From the NCBI GenBank assembly GCA_035637595.1, contig DASPWW010000101.1:1-64000 (forward strand): a stretch of 64,000 nucleotides of DNA, given 5' to 3'. A program made the position numbers and the translations under genes. Shown piece by piece: positions 7,208 to 14,669 of the stretch. Position 1 is the stretch's first letter. Every line of letters starts with the position of its first letter. This DNA is from DASPWW01 sp035637595. GTDB taxonomy: Bacteria; Actinomycetota; Thermoleophilia; Solirubrobacterales; 70-9. The notes beneath the pieces are model-generated. The model was not told the origin of the DNA and did not search any database. It saw nothing but the letters and a program-made list of their open reading frames with translations.

Positions 7208-8242
7208 GTGGCCGATGAGGCCGCGGGGGTCATCTCCCACGACGTCCGTTCCGGCGCCAAGCCCGACCGCAACCTGGCGCTCGAGCTGGTCCGAGTGACC
7301 GAGGCCGCGGCGCTCGCCGCCGCCCGCTGGGTGGGCCGGGGAGAGAAGGAGGACGCCGACCGGGCGGCTGTCGACGCCATGCGGCTGATGCTCGACACCG
7401 TCCCGATGGACGGGACGGTGATCATCGGGGAGGGCGAGAAGGACGAGGCGCCGATGCTCTACAACGGCGAGCGAATCGGCGACGGCAGCCCGCCCCAGGT
7501 GGACATCGCGGTCGACCCGCTGGAGGGAACGAGGCTCACCGCGCAGGGCCAGCCGTCGGCGCTGTCGGTCATCGCGCTATCCGAGCAGGGGACGATGTTC
7601 GACCCCGGCCCGTGCGTCTACATGGAGAAGATCGCCGGCGGGCCGCGGATCGCGGAGTGCCTCAGCCTCACCGATCCGCTGTCCGACGTCATCGGGCGGG
7701 TCGCCGGGGCCAAGGGCTCGGACCCCGGCGACGTGACGATCATCATGCTCGACCGCGAGCGCCACGCAGAGGCGGTCGAGGAGATCCGCGAGGTCGGGGC
7801 GAGGATCCGCTTCATCACCGACGGCGACGTCTCCGCGGCGCTGTTCGCGGTCTCCCAGGACACGTCAGGGATCGACATGCTGTGGGGGATCGGCGGGACC
7901 CCGGAGGGCGTGCTCTCCGCCGCCGCGATCAAGTGCCTCGGCGGGCGGATACTGGGACGGCTGTGGCCGCGCGACGAAGACGAGCGCAAGGCCGCGATCG
8001 ACGCGGGCTACGACCTCGACAAGGTGCTCGACACCAACGACCTCGTGGCCGGCGACGACGTCTTCTTCGCCGGGACCGGGGTCACCGACGGCGACCTGCT
8101 CCAGGGCGTGCGCTACCTCGGCGACGGGCACGCGACGACCGACTCGCTGGTCATGCGGTCGCGCTCAGGCACCGTGCGCGAGATCAAGGCCCGCCACGAC
8201 CGCCCGAAGCTACGGGAGGTCACGGGAGGACGCTACGGATAG
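7208..8242 (+). CDS. glpX: GlpX, class II fructose-1,6-bisphosphatase
   Basis: Gluconeogenic phosphatase converting fructose 1,6-bisphosphate to fructose 6-phosphate, cytosolic and metal dependent. The 344-residue protein shows the family signatures GTVIIGEGEKDEAPML, the metal-binding VDPLEGT, and the conserved LWGIGGTPEGVLSAAA. GTG 7208 is chosen because GGGAGGTG lies at good spacing and because the N-terminus NLALELVRVTEAAALAAARWVG matches the family. In Actinobacteria GlpX is normally the only fructose-bisphosphatase. Transcription probably ends at the hairpins from 8252. Confidence 0.95.
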   Translation: MADEAAGVISHDVRSGAKPDRNLALELVRVTEAAALAAARWVGRGEKEDADRAAVDAMRLMLDTVPMDGTVIIGEGEKDEAPMLYNGERIGDGSPPQVDIAVDPLEGTRLTAQGQPSALSVIALSEQGTMFDPGPCVYMEKIAGGPRIAECLSLTDPLSDVIGRVAGAKGSDPGDVTIIMLDRERHAEAVEEIREVGARIRFITDGDVSAALFAVSQDTSGIDMLWGIGGTPEGVLSAAAIKCLGGRILGRLWPRDEDERKAAIDAGYDLDKVLDTNDLVAGDDVFFAGTGVTDGDLLQGVRYLGDGHATTDSLVMRSRSGTVREIKARHDRPKLREVTGGRYG

Positions 8243-8251
8243 CCGGGGGGA

Positions 8252-8290
8252 GCCCGGCCGAAGGCCGGGCGAGGGGGGCAGGGCCCCCCT
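8252..8290. terminator. Two consecutive GC hairpins between convergent glpX and yihY-like gene
   Basis: Hairpin 1 pairs GCCCGGCC (8252-8259) with GGCCGGGC (8263-8270) around a GAA loop. Hairpin 2 pairs AGGGGGG (8272-8278) with CCCCCCT (8284-8290). Neither has a long T-run, so they may act as bidirectional, partly factor-dependent terminators. Confidence 0.65.
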
Positions 8291-8291
8291 G

Positions 8292-9215
8292 CTACGGGTA
8301 ACCCGAGGCTGCCCCCTCAGGGTCGACCCGAGCATCCAGCGTCCCGGTGTCGTGGAGCTCGAAGCGCAGCGCGTTGATCACCGCGCCGGCCATCAGCGCG
8401 AGGCTCAGCGCGTAGAACCAGATCAGCGCCACGAGGATGAACCCCACCGTGCCGCCGAACTCGCCGATCGACGAGACGTTGACGAGATAGAACGGGAAGG
8501 CCCAGTTGGCGACCCCGGTGACGATGGTCAGGAACAGGGCGCCCGGCCACACGCCGCGCCACGGCAGATGCCCCTTCGGCACCGCCCAGTAGACGATGCA
8601 GGCGAGGGCGAATCCGATCACCAGGGTCGCGACCAGAAGCAGCAGGTTGTCCAGGAAGTCGATGCTCGAGAGGCCGAAGGGCAGGTCCTCGGTGCCCGAG
8701 ATCAGGATCCCCTCGAGCGTCGGCAGGATCACGCTCGCCGCGAGGAACAGGACGACCACGAGCAGCATGACCAGGGCGAAGCGCTTCTGGGCCATCCAGC
8801 CGCGGCACTCGACGTGGTAGATGCGGCAGAACGCCGTGTCCATCGCGCCCCAGAACGACGCCCCGATCCAGATGCCGCCGACCGCCGCGGCGATCCCGAT
8901 CGTGGTGGAGTTGTCACGCACCCTGTCGAGCAGCCGCGCGAGGTTGTCCTGCTCGGCGTCGGGGAAGAGCTGCTGGAGATCGCTCAGGACACTCGCCTCG
9001 ACGTTGGGGCTCTGGAGCACCTGGCCGAAGACGAACAGGACGAGGAGGGCGAAGGGAAAAAGGGCGAGCAACAGGTTGAAGGCGACCATCGCCGCCATTC
9101 CGGTGATGTTCTCGCGGTACGCGCGGTCCCAGAACGCCCTCAGGTAACGCGGCCACCTGCGGGCGCGCTCCTCGGTCGCGGGCCGCGCCGGCGACCCTGC
9201 CCCGACCGAGCTCAA
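8292..9215 (-). CDS. YihY/virulence factor BrkB family membrane protein
   Basis: Polytopic inner-membrane protein of 307 residues with five to six hydrophobic helices. The family hallmark at the N-terminus is visible: YLRAFWDRAYRENITGMAAMVAFNLLLALFPF. The central CRIYHVECRG and C-terminal GEFGGTVGFILVALIWFYAL segments also fit. The molecular function of this family is not settled; it is not RNase BN. The start is TTG 9215, overlapping the stop of the preceding small gene as TTGA, which implies translational coupling. Confidence 0.88.
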   Translation of the reverse strand: MSSVGAGSPARPATEERARRWPRYLRAFWDRAYRENITGMAAMVAFNLLLALFPFALLVLFVFGQVLQSPNVEASVLSDLQQLFPDAEQDNLARLLDRVRDNSTTIGIAAAVGGIWIGASFWGAMDTAFCRIYHVECRGWMAQKRFALVMLLVVVLFLAASVILPTLEGILISGTEDLPFGLSSIDFLDNLLLLVATLVIGFALACIVYWAVPKGHLPWRGVWPGALFLTIVTGVANWAFPFYLVNVSSIGEFGGTVGFILVALIWFYALSLALMAGAVINALRFELHDTGTLDARVDPEGAASGYP

Positions 9216-9508
9216 CGCCGCTCCAGCGACTCCCGGATCGCGCCCGCCGCCCGGCCCGCGAACCGCAGCCCGGCTGCCGCGATCTGTGCGGCGGTCGTCA
9301 CGCCGGCTCGCGCCAGCTCCTCGAGGTTCGCGTCCGCCGCCGGCTCGGCCCCGGCGTCGGCCCTGGCCCGCGGAGCGTCGGCCCTGACTCCGCGCTTCGC
9401 GCGCGCTCGCGCGGCGTCGCGCCGCGGGCTGCGCACCCCGGGGCGCGAGCGCGGAAGCGAGCCGAGGATCGAGTCCTCCTGCGCTTCGGGGTCGGGCGTC
9501 TCGCTCAT
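9212..9508 (-). CDS. Small Arg/Ala-rich protein coupled to the YihY-like gene
   Basis: 98-residue protein starting MSETPDPEAQEDSILGSLP. The first half is basic and probably disordered (clusters of Arg, Ala and Pro); the last 35 residues (LEELARAGVTTAAQIAAAG onwards) look helical and amphipathic. No family is recognised. The stop overlaps the TTG start of the YihY-like gene by four bases, so the two are likely made together. ATG 9508 is preferred to the upstream in-frame ATG at 9643, whose extra residues show no conserved pattern. Confidence 0.6.
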   Translation of the reverse strand: MSETPDPEAQEDSILGSLPRSRPGVRSPRRDAARARAKRGVRADAPRARADAGAEPAADANLEELARAGVTTAAQIAAAGLRFAGRAAGAIRESLERR

Positions 9509-9688
9509 CTCGCCGCCGCCCCGGGCTTGCATTTCGGCCCCCGGGGCTGGAGAATCGACGTAACGATCCCCGGCCGGGGGTGTTGTCGGACCCAGTGCCT
9601 GCTCCCGGTGTTCGTCGCGGCGGCGCAACTTCTGCCCATCCATACGGGTTTGAGACGTGCGCCAGCCGCGCGGGCAGCGCGGGCGGCG
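9509..9688. other. Intergenic, left part of the gap before the sigma factor
   Basis: GC-rich sequence upstream of the divergent small gene. I see no credible coding region, tRNA or repeat in it. Confidence 0.5.
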
Positions 9689-9717
9689 TTGACTTCAGAA
9701 AGTAAAGTGGCTACCAT
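9689..9717 (+). promoter_or_regulatory. Sigma-A-type promoter TTGACT-N17-TACCAT
   Basis: TTGACT at 9689-9694 and TACCAT at 9712-9717 are separated by exactly 17 bases, the best canonical promoter in the window. It faces the sigma factor gene, but an intrinsic terminator lies only about 55-80 bases downstream of the predicted start site. Confidence 0.7.
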
Positions 9718-9723
9718 GCGAAC

Positions 9724-9803
9724 ACGCGTTTGAGCACCACCGCGCCGGGGCAGAAACCAGACAGCAAAGCGGACCCGCGGATCCTCTCACGATCCGCGTT
9801 TTT
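9724..9803 (+). ncRNA. Predicted about 80-nt terminated leader transcript or small RNA upstream of the sigma factor
   Basis: A transcript starting about 7 bases after TACCAT would run from about 9724 to the T-run at 9803. No start codon with a ribosome site is seen inside it. It could be an independent small RNA or an attenuated leader of the sigma factor mRNA. Existence is inferred from promoter plus terminator only. Confidence 0.4.
9776..9803 (+). terminator. Intrinsic terminator 5' of the sigma factor gene
   Basis: CGCGGATC (9776-9783) pairs perfectly with GATCCGCG (9791-9798) over a 7-base loop, followed directly by TTTTT (9799-9803). This is the only textbook hairpin-plus-T-run seen in the window. 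Confidence 0.8.
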
Positions 9804-9830
9804 CTCGCCGCATTTTGCGGCCTGCTGGGG

Positions 9831-9860
9831 TTTACGTTAGCCGGCGGGACGGCCGATATA
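9831..9860 (+). promoter_or_regulatory. Second candidate promoter TTTACG-N18-GATATA for the sigma factor gene
   Basis: TTTACG (9831-9836) and GATATA (9855-9860, overlapping TATATA 9857-9862) lie downstream of the terminator and about 45 bases before the ATG. This promoter would give a leader that escapes the upstream terminator. Confidence 0.5.
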
Positions 9861-9879
9861 TACAGAGGCATACAGAGGC
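9860..9879 (+). repeat. Tandem 10-bp repeat ATACAGAGGC x2
   Basis: ATACAGAGGC occurs twice head to tail in the predicted 5' leader of the sigma factor gene, starting inside the AT-rich -10 region. Role unknown. Confidence 0.6.
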
Positions 9880-9904
9880 GCAAAACGGACGGACAAGGAA
9901 GCGG

Positions 9905-11014
9905 ATGCTAGTAGGAGAGCTTCAAGAGCTTGATGAGGTAAAGGGTCTGCTGACCAAGGGTCAGCAGGTCGGCGTGCTGAGCTACGGCGAGGTCGCCTCG
10001 GCGCTGTCGGAGGTCGACATCGACGAGGGCGACGTCGAGGAGCTGTACGGCCACTTCGAGAAGTCGGGGATCGAGCTGGTCGACGACCTCGACCCGGCCC
10101 AGAGCCCCCAGCCCGACGCCGCTCCGGAGCCGACCGGCAAGCGAGGCCGGCGCCGCAAGCAGGCGACGGCGCTCGACCTCAAGCCGGACATGACGACCGA
10201 CTCGCTGCAGCTCTTCCTCAAGGACATCGGCAAGGTGCGGCTGCTCACCGCCCAGGAGGAGGTCGACCTCGCGAAGCGCATCGAGCGCGGCGACCTCGAC
10301 GCGAAGCAGAAGATGGTCGAGTCCAACCTCCGCCTGGTCGTCTCGATCGCGAAGAACTACCGCAACCAGGGCCTGCCCTTCCTCGACCTGATCCAGGAGG
10401 GGACGCTGGGCCTCGTGCGCGCGGCGGAGAAGTTCGACTACCGCAAGGGCTTCAAGTTCTCGACCTACGCGACGTGGTGGATCCGCCAGGCGATCGCGCG
10501 CGCGCTCGCCGACAAGGCGCGGACGATCCGCATCCCGGTCCACGTCGTCGAGAAGCTCAACAAGATCGGCCGCGCGGAGCGCAAGCTCGTCACCGAGCTG
10601 GGCCGCGAGCCGACTCCCGAGGAGATCGCCGACGTCACCGGCATCGAGCCCGATGAGGTCGACTCGATCAAGCGCTCGGCGCAGGCCCCGGTCTCGCTCG
10701 AGAAGCCGGTCGGCGACGAGGAGGAGTCCGAGTTCGGGCAGTTCATCGCCGACGAGAAGGCCGAGTCGCCGTACGAGCGCGCCGCCGACATCCTCACCAA
10801 GGAGGCGCTGCGCGAGGCGCTCGAGAACCTCTCGTACCGCGAACGGCGCGTGCTCGAGCTGCGCTACGGGCTCGGCGGCGAGCACCCGCGGACGCTCGAC
10901 GAGGTCGGGCGGACGTTCAACGTCACCCGCGAGCGCATCCGCCAGATCGAGAACCAGTCGCTCAAGAAGCTCCAGTCGCTGGCTGAGGCCCAGAAGCTGC
11001 GCGAAGTCGCCTGA
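9905..11014 (+). CDS. sigA: Primary RNA polymerase sigma factor (SigA/RpoD)
   Basis: Housekeeping sigma-70 of 369 residues. Region 1.1-like sequence is at the N-terminus (LLTKGQQVGVLSYGEVASAL), then a short basic linker (GKRGRRRK). Region 1.2 starts at SLQLFLKDIGKVRLLT, region 2 contains NLRLVVSIAKNYRNQGLPFL and the -10-binding YATWWIRQAIARA, region 3 follows, and region 4.2 is VTRERIRQIENQSLKKL. All signatures of a group 1 factor are present. ATG 9905 is preceded by AAGGAAG. The two upstream promoters and the terminator between them suggest conditional expression. Confidence 0.95.
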   Translation: MLVGELQELDEVKGLLTKGQQVGVLSYGEVASALSEVDIDEGDVEELYGHFEKSGIELVDDLDPAQSPQPDAAPEPTGKRGRRRKQATALDLKPDMTTDSLQLFLKDIGKVRLLTAQEEVDLAKRIERGDLDAKQKMVESNLRLVVSIAKNYRNQGLPFLDLIQEGTLGLVRAAEKFDYRKGFKFSTYATWWIRQAIARALADKARTIRIPVHVVEKLNKIGRAERKLVTELGREPTPEEIADVTGIEPDEVDSIKRSAQAPVSLEKPVGDEEESEFGQFIADEKAESPYERAADILTKEALREALENLSYRERRVLELRYGLGGEHPRTLDEVGRTFNVTRERIRQIENQSLKKLQSLAEAQKLREVA

Positions 11015-11074
11015 GCGGCGAATAGCCGTCTGGCCCTCTCAAGCCCTGCCCACGTCCGCCCGATAAGGGAAGCG

Positions 11075-12202
11075 ATGTTCGATATCGACGCAGCGCTGCG
11101 CTACGTCGTCGAGCGCGAGGGATCGGACCTCCACGTCAAGGTCCCGTCGCCCCCGATGACGCGCATCCACGGACACCTTGCGCCGGTCGAGGGTGCCGAG
11201 CCGCTCGGCCCCGAGGACACCGAGGCGGCCCTCGACCACCTGCTCGAGGGACAGCACGTGCGCGAGGAGTTCGACCGCGAGGGCGAGGCCGACTTCTCGT
11301 ACGAGGTCGAGGGGCTGTCGCGCTTTCGCGTCAACGCCTTCAGGCAGCGCGGCCACGTCTCGATCGCGTGCCGGGTGATCCCCTACCAGGTACGGACGAT
11401 CGACGACCTCGGGCTACCCGAGGCGATCCGCAGTCTCGCCGAGGAGCCGCGCGGGATCATCCTGCTCACGGGGACGACCGGCTCGGGCAAGTCGACGACG
11501 CTCGCGGCGATGATCGAGCACATCAACTCGTCCCGGGCCCGCCACATCGTCACGCTCGAGGATCCGATCGAGTATCTGCACCGCGACAAGCTGTCGATCA
11601 TCCAGCAGCGCGAGATCGGCTACGACACCCAGAGCTTCGCCCGCGCCATGCGCCGCGTCCTGCGCCAGGACCCGGACGTGATCCTGATCGGCGAGATGCG
11701 CGACGAGGAGACCGTGCGCACGGCGCTGAGCGCCGCCGAGACCGGCCACCTCGTGCTCAGCACGCTGCACACCCTCGACGCCACCGAGACGATCAACCGC
11801 ATCATCGACTTCTTCCCGCCGCACCTCCAGCAGCAGGCCCGCGTGATGCTCTCCTCGACGCTGCGCGGGGCGATCTCGCAGCGGCTCGTGCCGCGTCCCA
11901 GCGGCGACGGACGGGTCGCGATCTGCGAGGTGCTCGTCTCGACCGGCCGCATCCAGGACCTGATCCTCAACCCCGAGGAGACGGGCCGGATCACCGAGGT
12001 GATCGCCGAGGGCGAGTTCTACGGGATGCAGACCTTCGACCAGTCGCTGCTCAAGAACGTGATGGCCGGCGAGGTCAGCGAGGAGATCGCGCTGCAGACC
12101 GCGTCGAGCCCGCACGACTTCAAGCTTATGCTGGCCGCACAGGGCCAGCGCGCCAGCGGCGTCGAGCAGGTCATGGACTCCGGCGACGGCGTCCGCACCT
12201 GA
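11075..12202 (+). CDS. pilT: PilT, type IV pilus retraction ATPase
   Basis: Hexameric secretion-type ATPase of 375 residues. Visible motifs are the PAS-like N-terminal domain (residues 1-100), Walker A GTTGSGKST near 132, the Asp box region EDPIEYLH, Walker B ILIGEMRDEET, and the His box STLHTLDA. The C-terminus has the PilT-type TFDQSLLKNV segment. AAGGGAAG precedes ATG 11075. No other pilus gene is next to it, so it lies apart from a pilus operon; the MshEN-domain gene at 50728 is 40 kb away. Confidence 0.92.
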   Translation: MFDIDAALRYVVEREGSDLHVKVPSPPMTRIHGHLAPVEGAEPLGPEDTEAALDHLLEGQHVREEFDREGEADFSYEVEGLSRFRVNAFRQRGHVSIACRVIPYQVRTIDDLGLPEAIRSLAEEPRGIILLTGTTGSGKSTTLAAMIEHINSSRARHIVTLEDPIEYLHRDKLSIIQQREIGYDTQSFARAMRRVLRQDPDVILIGEMRDEETVRTALSAAETGHLVLSTLHTLDATETINRIIDFFPPHLQQQARVMLSSTLRGAISQRLVPRPSGDGRVAICEVLVSTGRIQDLILNPEETGRITEVIAEGEFYGMQTFDQSLLKNVMAGEVSEEIALQTASSPHDFKLMLAAQGQRASGVEQVMDSGDGVRT

Positions 12203-12388
12203 GCCACCGCCGCCTGCCCGACCCCACCTGAGCGACCCAGCTGCGCCCGCCGGCATATGGCGAGACCGCAGCGTGGCGTCTTTTGCGGCCCATAGCCCCC
12301 AAAACACGCCAGGCAGGCCGGGGCGCGTTGGCGCAGTTGGATCCACGGCCCTCAATCCCCGTCCGCCGACTTCAATCCCTGGTTCGCG
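12203..12388. other. Intergenic, nothing firm recognised
   Basis: The stretch contains a weak tRNA-like run around 12310-12392 (GGCGCG pairing with CGCGCC, and CAGTTGGAT), but no cloverleaf can be drawn, so no RNA gene is called. Confidence 0.5.
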
Positions 12389-12415
12389 CCAAAGCTTCAG
12401 TTCCTGAAGCCTTGG
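12389..12415. promoter_or_regulatory. 27-bp dyad operator candidate before the HxlR gene
   Basis: CCAA-A-GCTTCAG (12389-12400) and CTGAAGC-C-TTGG (12404-12415) form a dyad around TTC, with one mismatched pair. It covers the position of the -35 region of the leaderless HxlR promoter, a typical autorepression layout. Confidence 0.65.
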
Positions 12416-12419
12416 TTGT

Positions 12420-12425
12420 TACCAT
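12420..12425 (+). promoter_or_regulatory. -10-like hexamer TACCAT, 6 bases before the HxlR ATG
   Basis: TACCAT is identical to the -10 of the sigma factor promoter at 9712. Six bases separate it from ATG 12432, so the mRNA is predicted to be leaderless. Confidence 0.6.
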
Positions 12426-12431
12426 TAAGAC

Positions 12432-12797
12432 ATGGCCGACCCAGACTGCCCGGTCAGCTGCTGTGCGGAGATCATCTCCGGCAAGTGGACCCTCCTCGTC
12501 ATCCGAGATCTCGCCGACGGCAGTCGGCGTTTCTGTGAGCTCGAGCGCTCGCTCGACGGGATCAGCCCGCGGACGCTTTCGCTGCGGCTGCGGGCACTCG
12601 AAGAACACGGAATCGTCGACCGCCACACCTACCCCGAGGTGCCGCCTCGGGTCGAGTACGGGCTGACCGAGAAGGGCCGTGCCCTCGTGCCGCTGATCGA
12701 GGACATGCGCACCTACGGGCGGCGCTGGCTGCTCGCCGACAAGCGCGCCACGCGCGTCTCCAAGCGCGACCGCGAACCGGTCTCGGCCGCCGTCTAG
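12432..12797 (+). CDS. HxlR family winged-helix transcriptional regulator
   Basis: 121-residue dimeric DNA-binding protein. The HxlR signature is clear: GKWTLLVIRDLADGSRRFCELERSL followed by ISPRTLSLRLRALEEHGIVDRH and the wing YGLTEKGRALVPLI. A CPVSCC cluster at residues 6-11 offers redox- or metal-sensitive cysteines. There is no divergent enzyme gene, so it most likely represses itself through the dyad at 12389-12415; the downstream gene may be co-controlled. Confidence 0.92.
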   Translation: MADPDCPVSCCAEIISGKWTLLVIRDLADGSRRFCELERSLDGISPRTLSLRLRALEEHGIVDRHTYPEVPPRVEYGLTEKGRALVPLIEDMRTYGRRWLLADKRATRVSKRDREPVSAAV

Positions 12798-12875
12798 CTC
12801 GCGCCGAGCGGTCTCCGCGCTGCAAGCTGCGCTGCAGGCGCAGGAGCGCCACGCAGGCGGGAGAACCGGGTCTCG

Positions 12876-14612
12876 ATGCGAGACCTCGTCGTCAAGGAGT
12901 CGCTGGAGCGCCTCGCCGAGGACGCCGGGGAGCGGCTGCGCGGGCTGATCGCGTCGGGCGAGGAGCTTTCCTACGACGTGACCGAGCCCGGCGACGACTC
13001 GCCGTTCTGCCAGTTCGCGCCCCAGACCGGACGCTTCATCCGCGCCCACGCGACGGCCCTGCTCGACCTCGAGTCCTTCGGTCCCGCGTGCTCGGCGCTC
13101 GCCGCCGCCGACGTGTCCGGCATGTACCTCGAGCGGCTCGGCGAGCCGGTCCCGAACGACCCGGGCCGGCGCGCCGCCGACGCTGTGGTCACGTTCCTGT
13201 GCCGGATCTGGGAGGAGTCGGCGGACTTCTCGCTCGATCCGATCCGGCTCGACGCCGCGCTCAGCGAGCTCGAAGGCGCCGAGGAGCCGTCGGACGGCGA
13301 GGCCGAGGTGGTCGTCCCGATGCTCGGCCTACAGATACCGACGACCCGCCTCGAGCTCGCATCCGCATCGCTGGTTCGCGCCGAGACCATCGACGCGCCA
13401 CAGGAGGCGCGCAACGCCGAGGGTGGCGGCCGAACCGCCTGGGAGCCGCTCTTCTTCGCCGTCGTGAGGCGGCCGATCGCCGCGCGGTCGGATGAGGACG
13501 AGAAGGGCCCCGGCCCCGCTTTGCGCGCGCTGATCACGGCGCTACGCATCTTCAAGCCGGGCAGCGTCGGGATGGGCCCCCATGCCTGGGCACGCAGCTC
13601 GGGCGACCGCTGGCGCCGGATCACGACGGGCGCGACGCGACCGCGGCCCGGCTCCTACTGGCTGACCGGAAGCGAGCTCGGCGGCCTCGTCGACTTCTCA
13701 CGCGCATTCGATGCCGTCGACGTCGACGGGCCGCTCGCCCGCGCGATCTCGCGCTTCGAGGCCGGGCTGGAGCGACCGTCGCTGCTCGACGCGCTGAGCG
13801 ACTACCTGCTCGCCCTGCGGATGCTGCTCGAGGGCCGCGGGGCGGCGAACCTGAGCATCTCGATGCGCGCCGCGGCGCTGCGCGCCGAGGGCCCCGCCCG
13901 CCAGGGAGTCAAGGCGGCGATCGAGCGCGCCGTCGCGCTCGAGGCCTCGATCGTCAGGGGCGAGGTCGCTGCGACCGGCGGGACGGGGTCCCCGCTCGAG
14001 CTCGTGGCGCAGATCGAGAGCGTGGTGCGCGGCATCCTGCGCGACGCGGTTCGGGGCGAGCTGGGCGCCGACCTGCGCGCCGCCGCCGACGAGACGTTGC
14101 TTGCCGGCGGGCTCGCCGTCGGCGACGGGGCAGCGGCCGTGCGCGGCGCGACCGCCGAGTGGGGCGTCGTCGAGTCGGCCGCAGGGCGGGAGCCAGAGGC
14201 CGAGCCGGAGCCCGAGGCCGAGCCGCAATTCGAGCCCGAGGCCGAGCCTGAGCCTGAGACGCGCGTTCTCCCAGAGTCCGAGACCGAGATGGAAATCCAG
14301 CCGCGGGCCGGAAGGAGCTCGGCATCCGTCGAAGAAGAAGACGTCCAGATGCCCAATCAGCTCCAACAGCAGCGCACACAGGTCGCTGAGCCGACGCGAG
14401 TCGCCCGCGACGACTGGCTTGGAGAGCTGGGCTCCTCCGACACGCTCGACTGGCCGGAGCGCCCGGCCGCGCTGAAGATGCTCGACAGGCGTCCAGCGGA
14501 GCGCAAGGCGGCGAGGGACCGGGTCGAGCACCTGTTCCCGCGCCCCGAGACCACCGAGTGGTCAGTGGGAGAGCTCGACTACAGCCGTCGCCGCCGGCGG
14601 GTCCGCGTCTAG
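12876..14612 (+). CDS. 578-residue protein of unknown function with acidic Glu-Pro repeat
   Basis: No named family is recognised. Residues 1-280 are a globular-looking domain. Residues about 285-370 form a helical segment whose pattern (SLLDALSDYLLALRMLLEG ... ALEASIVRGE) recalls Apea-like HEPN domains, though the usual C-terminal RxxxVHG motif reads ASIVRG here, so the histidine would be missing. Residues about 440-475 are a Glu-Pro-Ala repeat, and the C-terminal 90 residues contain a DDWLGELGSSDTLDWPERP block and a basic tail. It lies 78 bases after the HxlR gene. No signal peptide or membrane helix. Real gene by codon use and length; function unknown. Confidence 0.7.
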   Translation: MRDLVVKESLERLAEDAGERLRGLIASGEELSYDVTEPGDDSPFCQFAPQTGRFIRAHATALLDLESFGPACSALAAADVSGMYLERLGEPVPNDPGRRAADAVVTFLCRIWEESADFSLDPIRLDAALSELEGAEEPSDGEAEVVVPMLGLQIPTTRLELASASLVRAETIDAPQEARNAEGGGRTAWEPLFFAVVRRPIAARSDEDEKGPGPALRALITALRIFKPGSVGMGPHAWARSSGDRWRRITTGATRPRPGSYWLTGSELGGLVDFSRAFDAVDVDGPLARAISRFEAGLERPSLLDALSDYLLALRMLLEGRGAANLSISMRAAALRAEGPARQGVKAAIERAVALEASIVRGEVAATGGTGSPLELVAQIESVVRGILRDAVRGELGADLRAAADETLLAGGLAVGDGAAAVRGATAEWGVVESAAGREPEAEPEPEAEPQFEPEAEPEPETRVLPESETEMEIQPRAGRSSASVEEEDVQMPNQLQQQRTQVAEPTRVARDDWLGELGSSDTLDWPERPAALKMLDRRPAERKAARDRVEHLFPRPETTEWSVGELDYSRRRRRVRV

Positions 14613-14669
14613 CGGCCGGCGCGCAAAGACTTACCTCCCCGCACCCGCATCCCAGGAAGACGCGAGGCC

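Noticed and set aside
12310..12392. tRNA-like run with GGCGCG/CGCGCC pairing and CAGTTGGAT resembling a D-loop
   Set aside because: The T-arm and anticodon arm cannot be paired and there is no acceptor discriminator arrangement; likely chance in GC-rich DNA.
14190..14270. Glu-Pro-Ala coding repeat in the unknown 578-residue gene as a tandem DNA repeat array
   Set aside because: It is a low-complexity protein linker with imperfect DNA units, not a CRISPR or iteron array.
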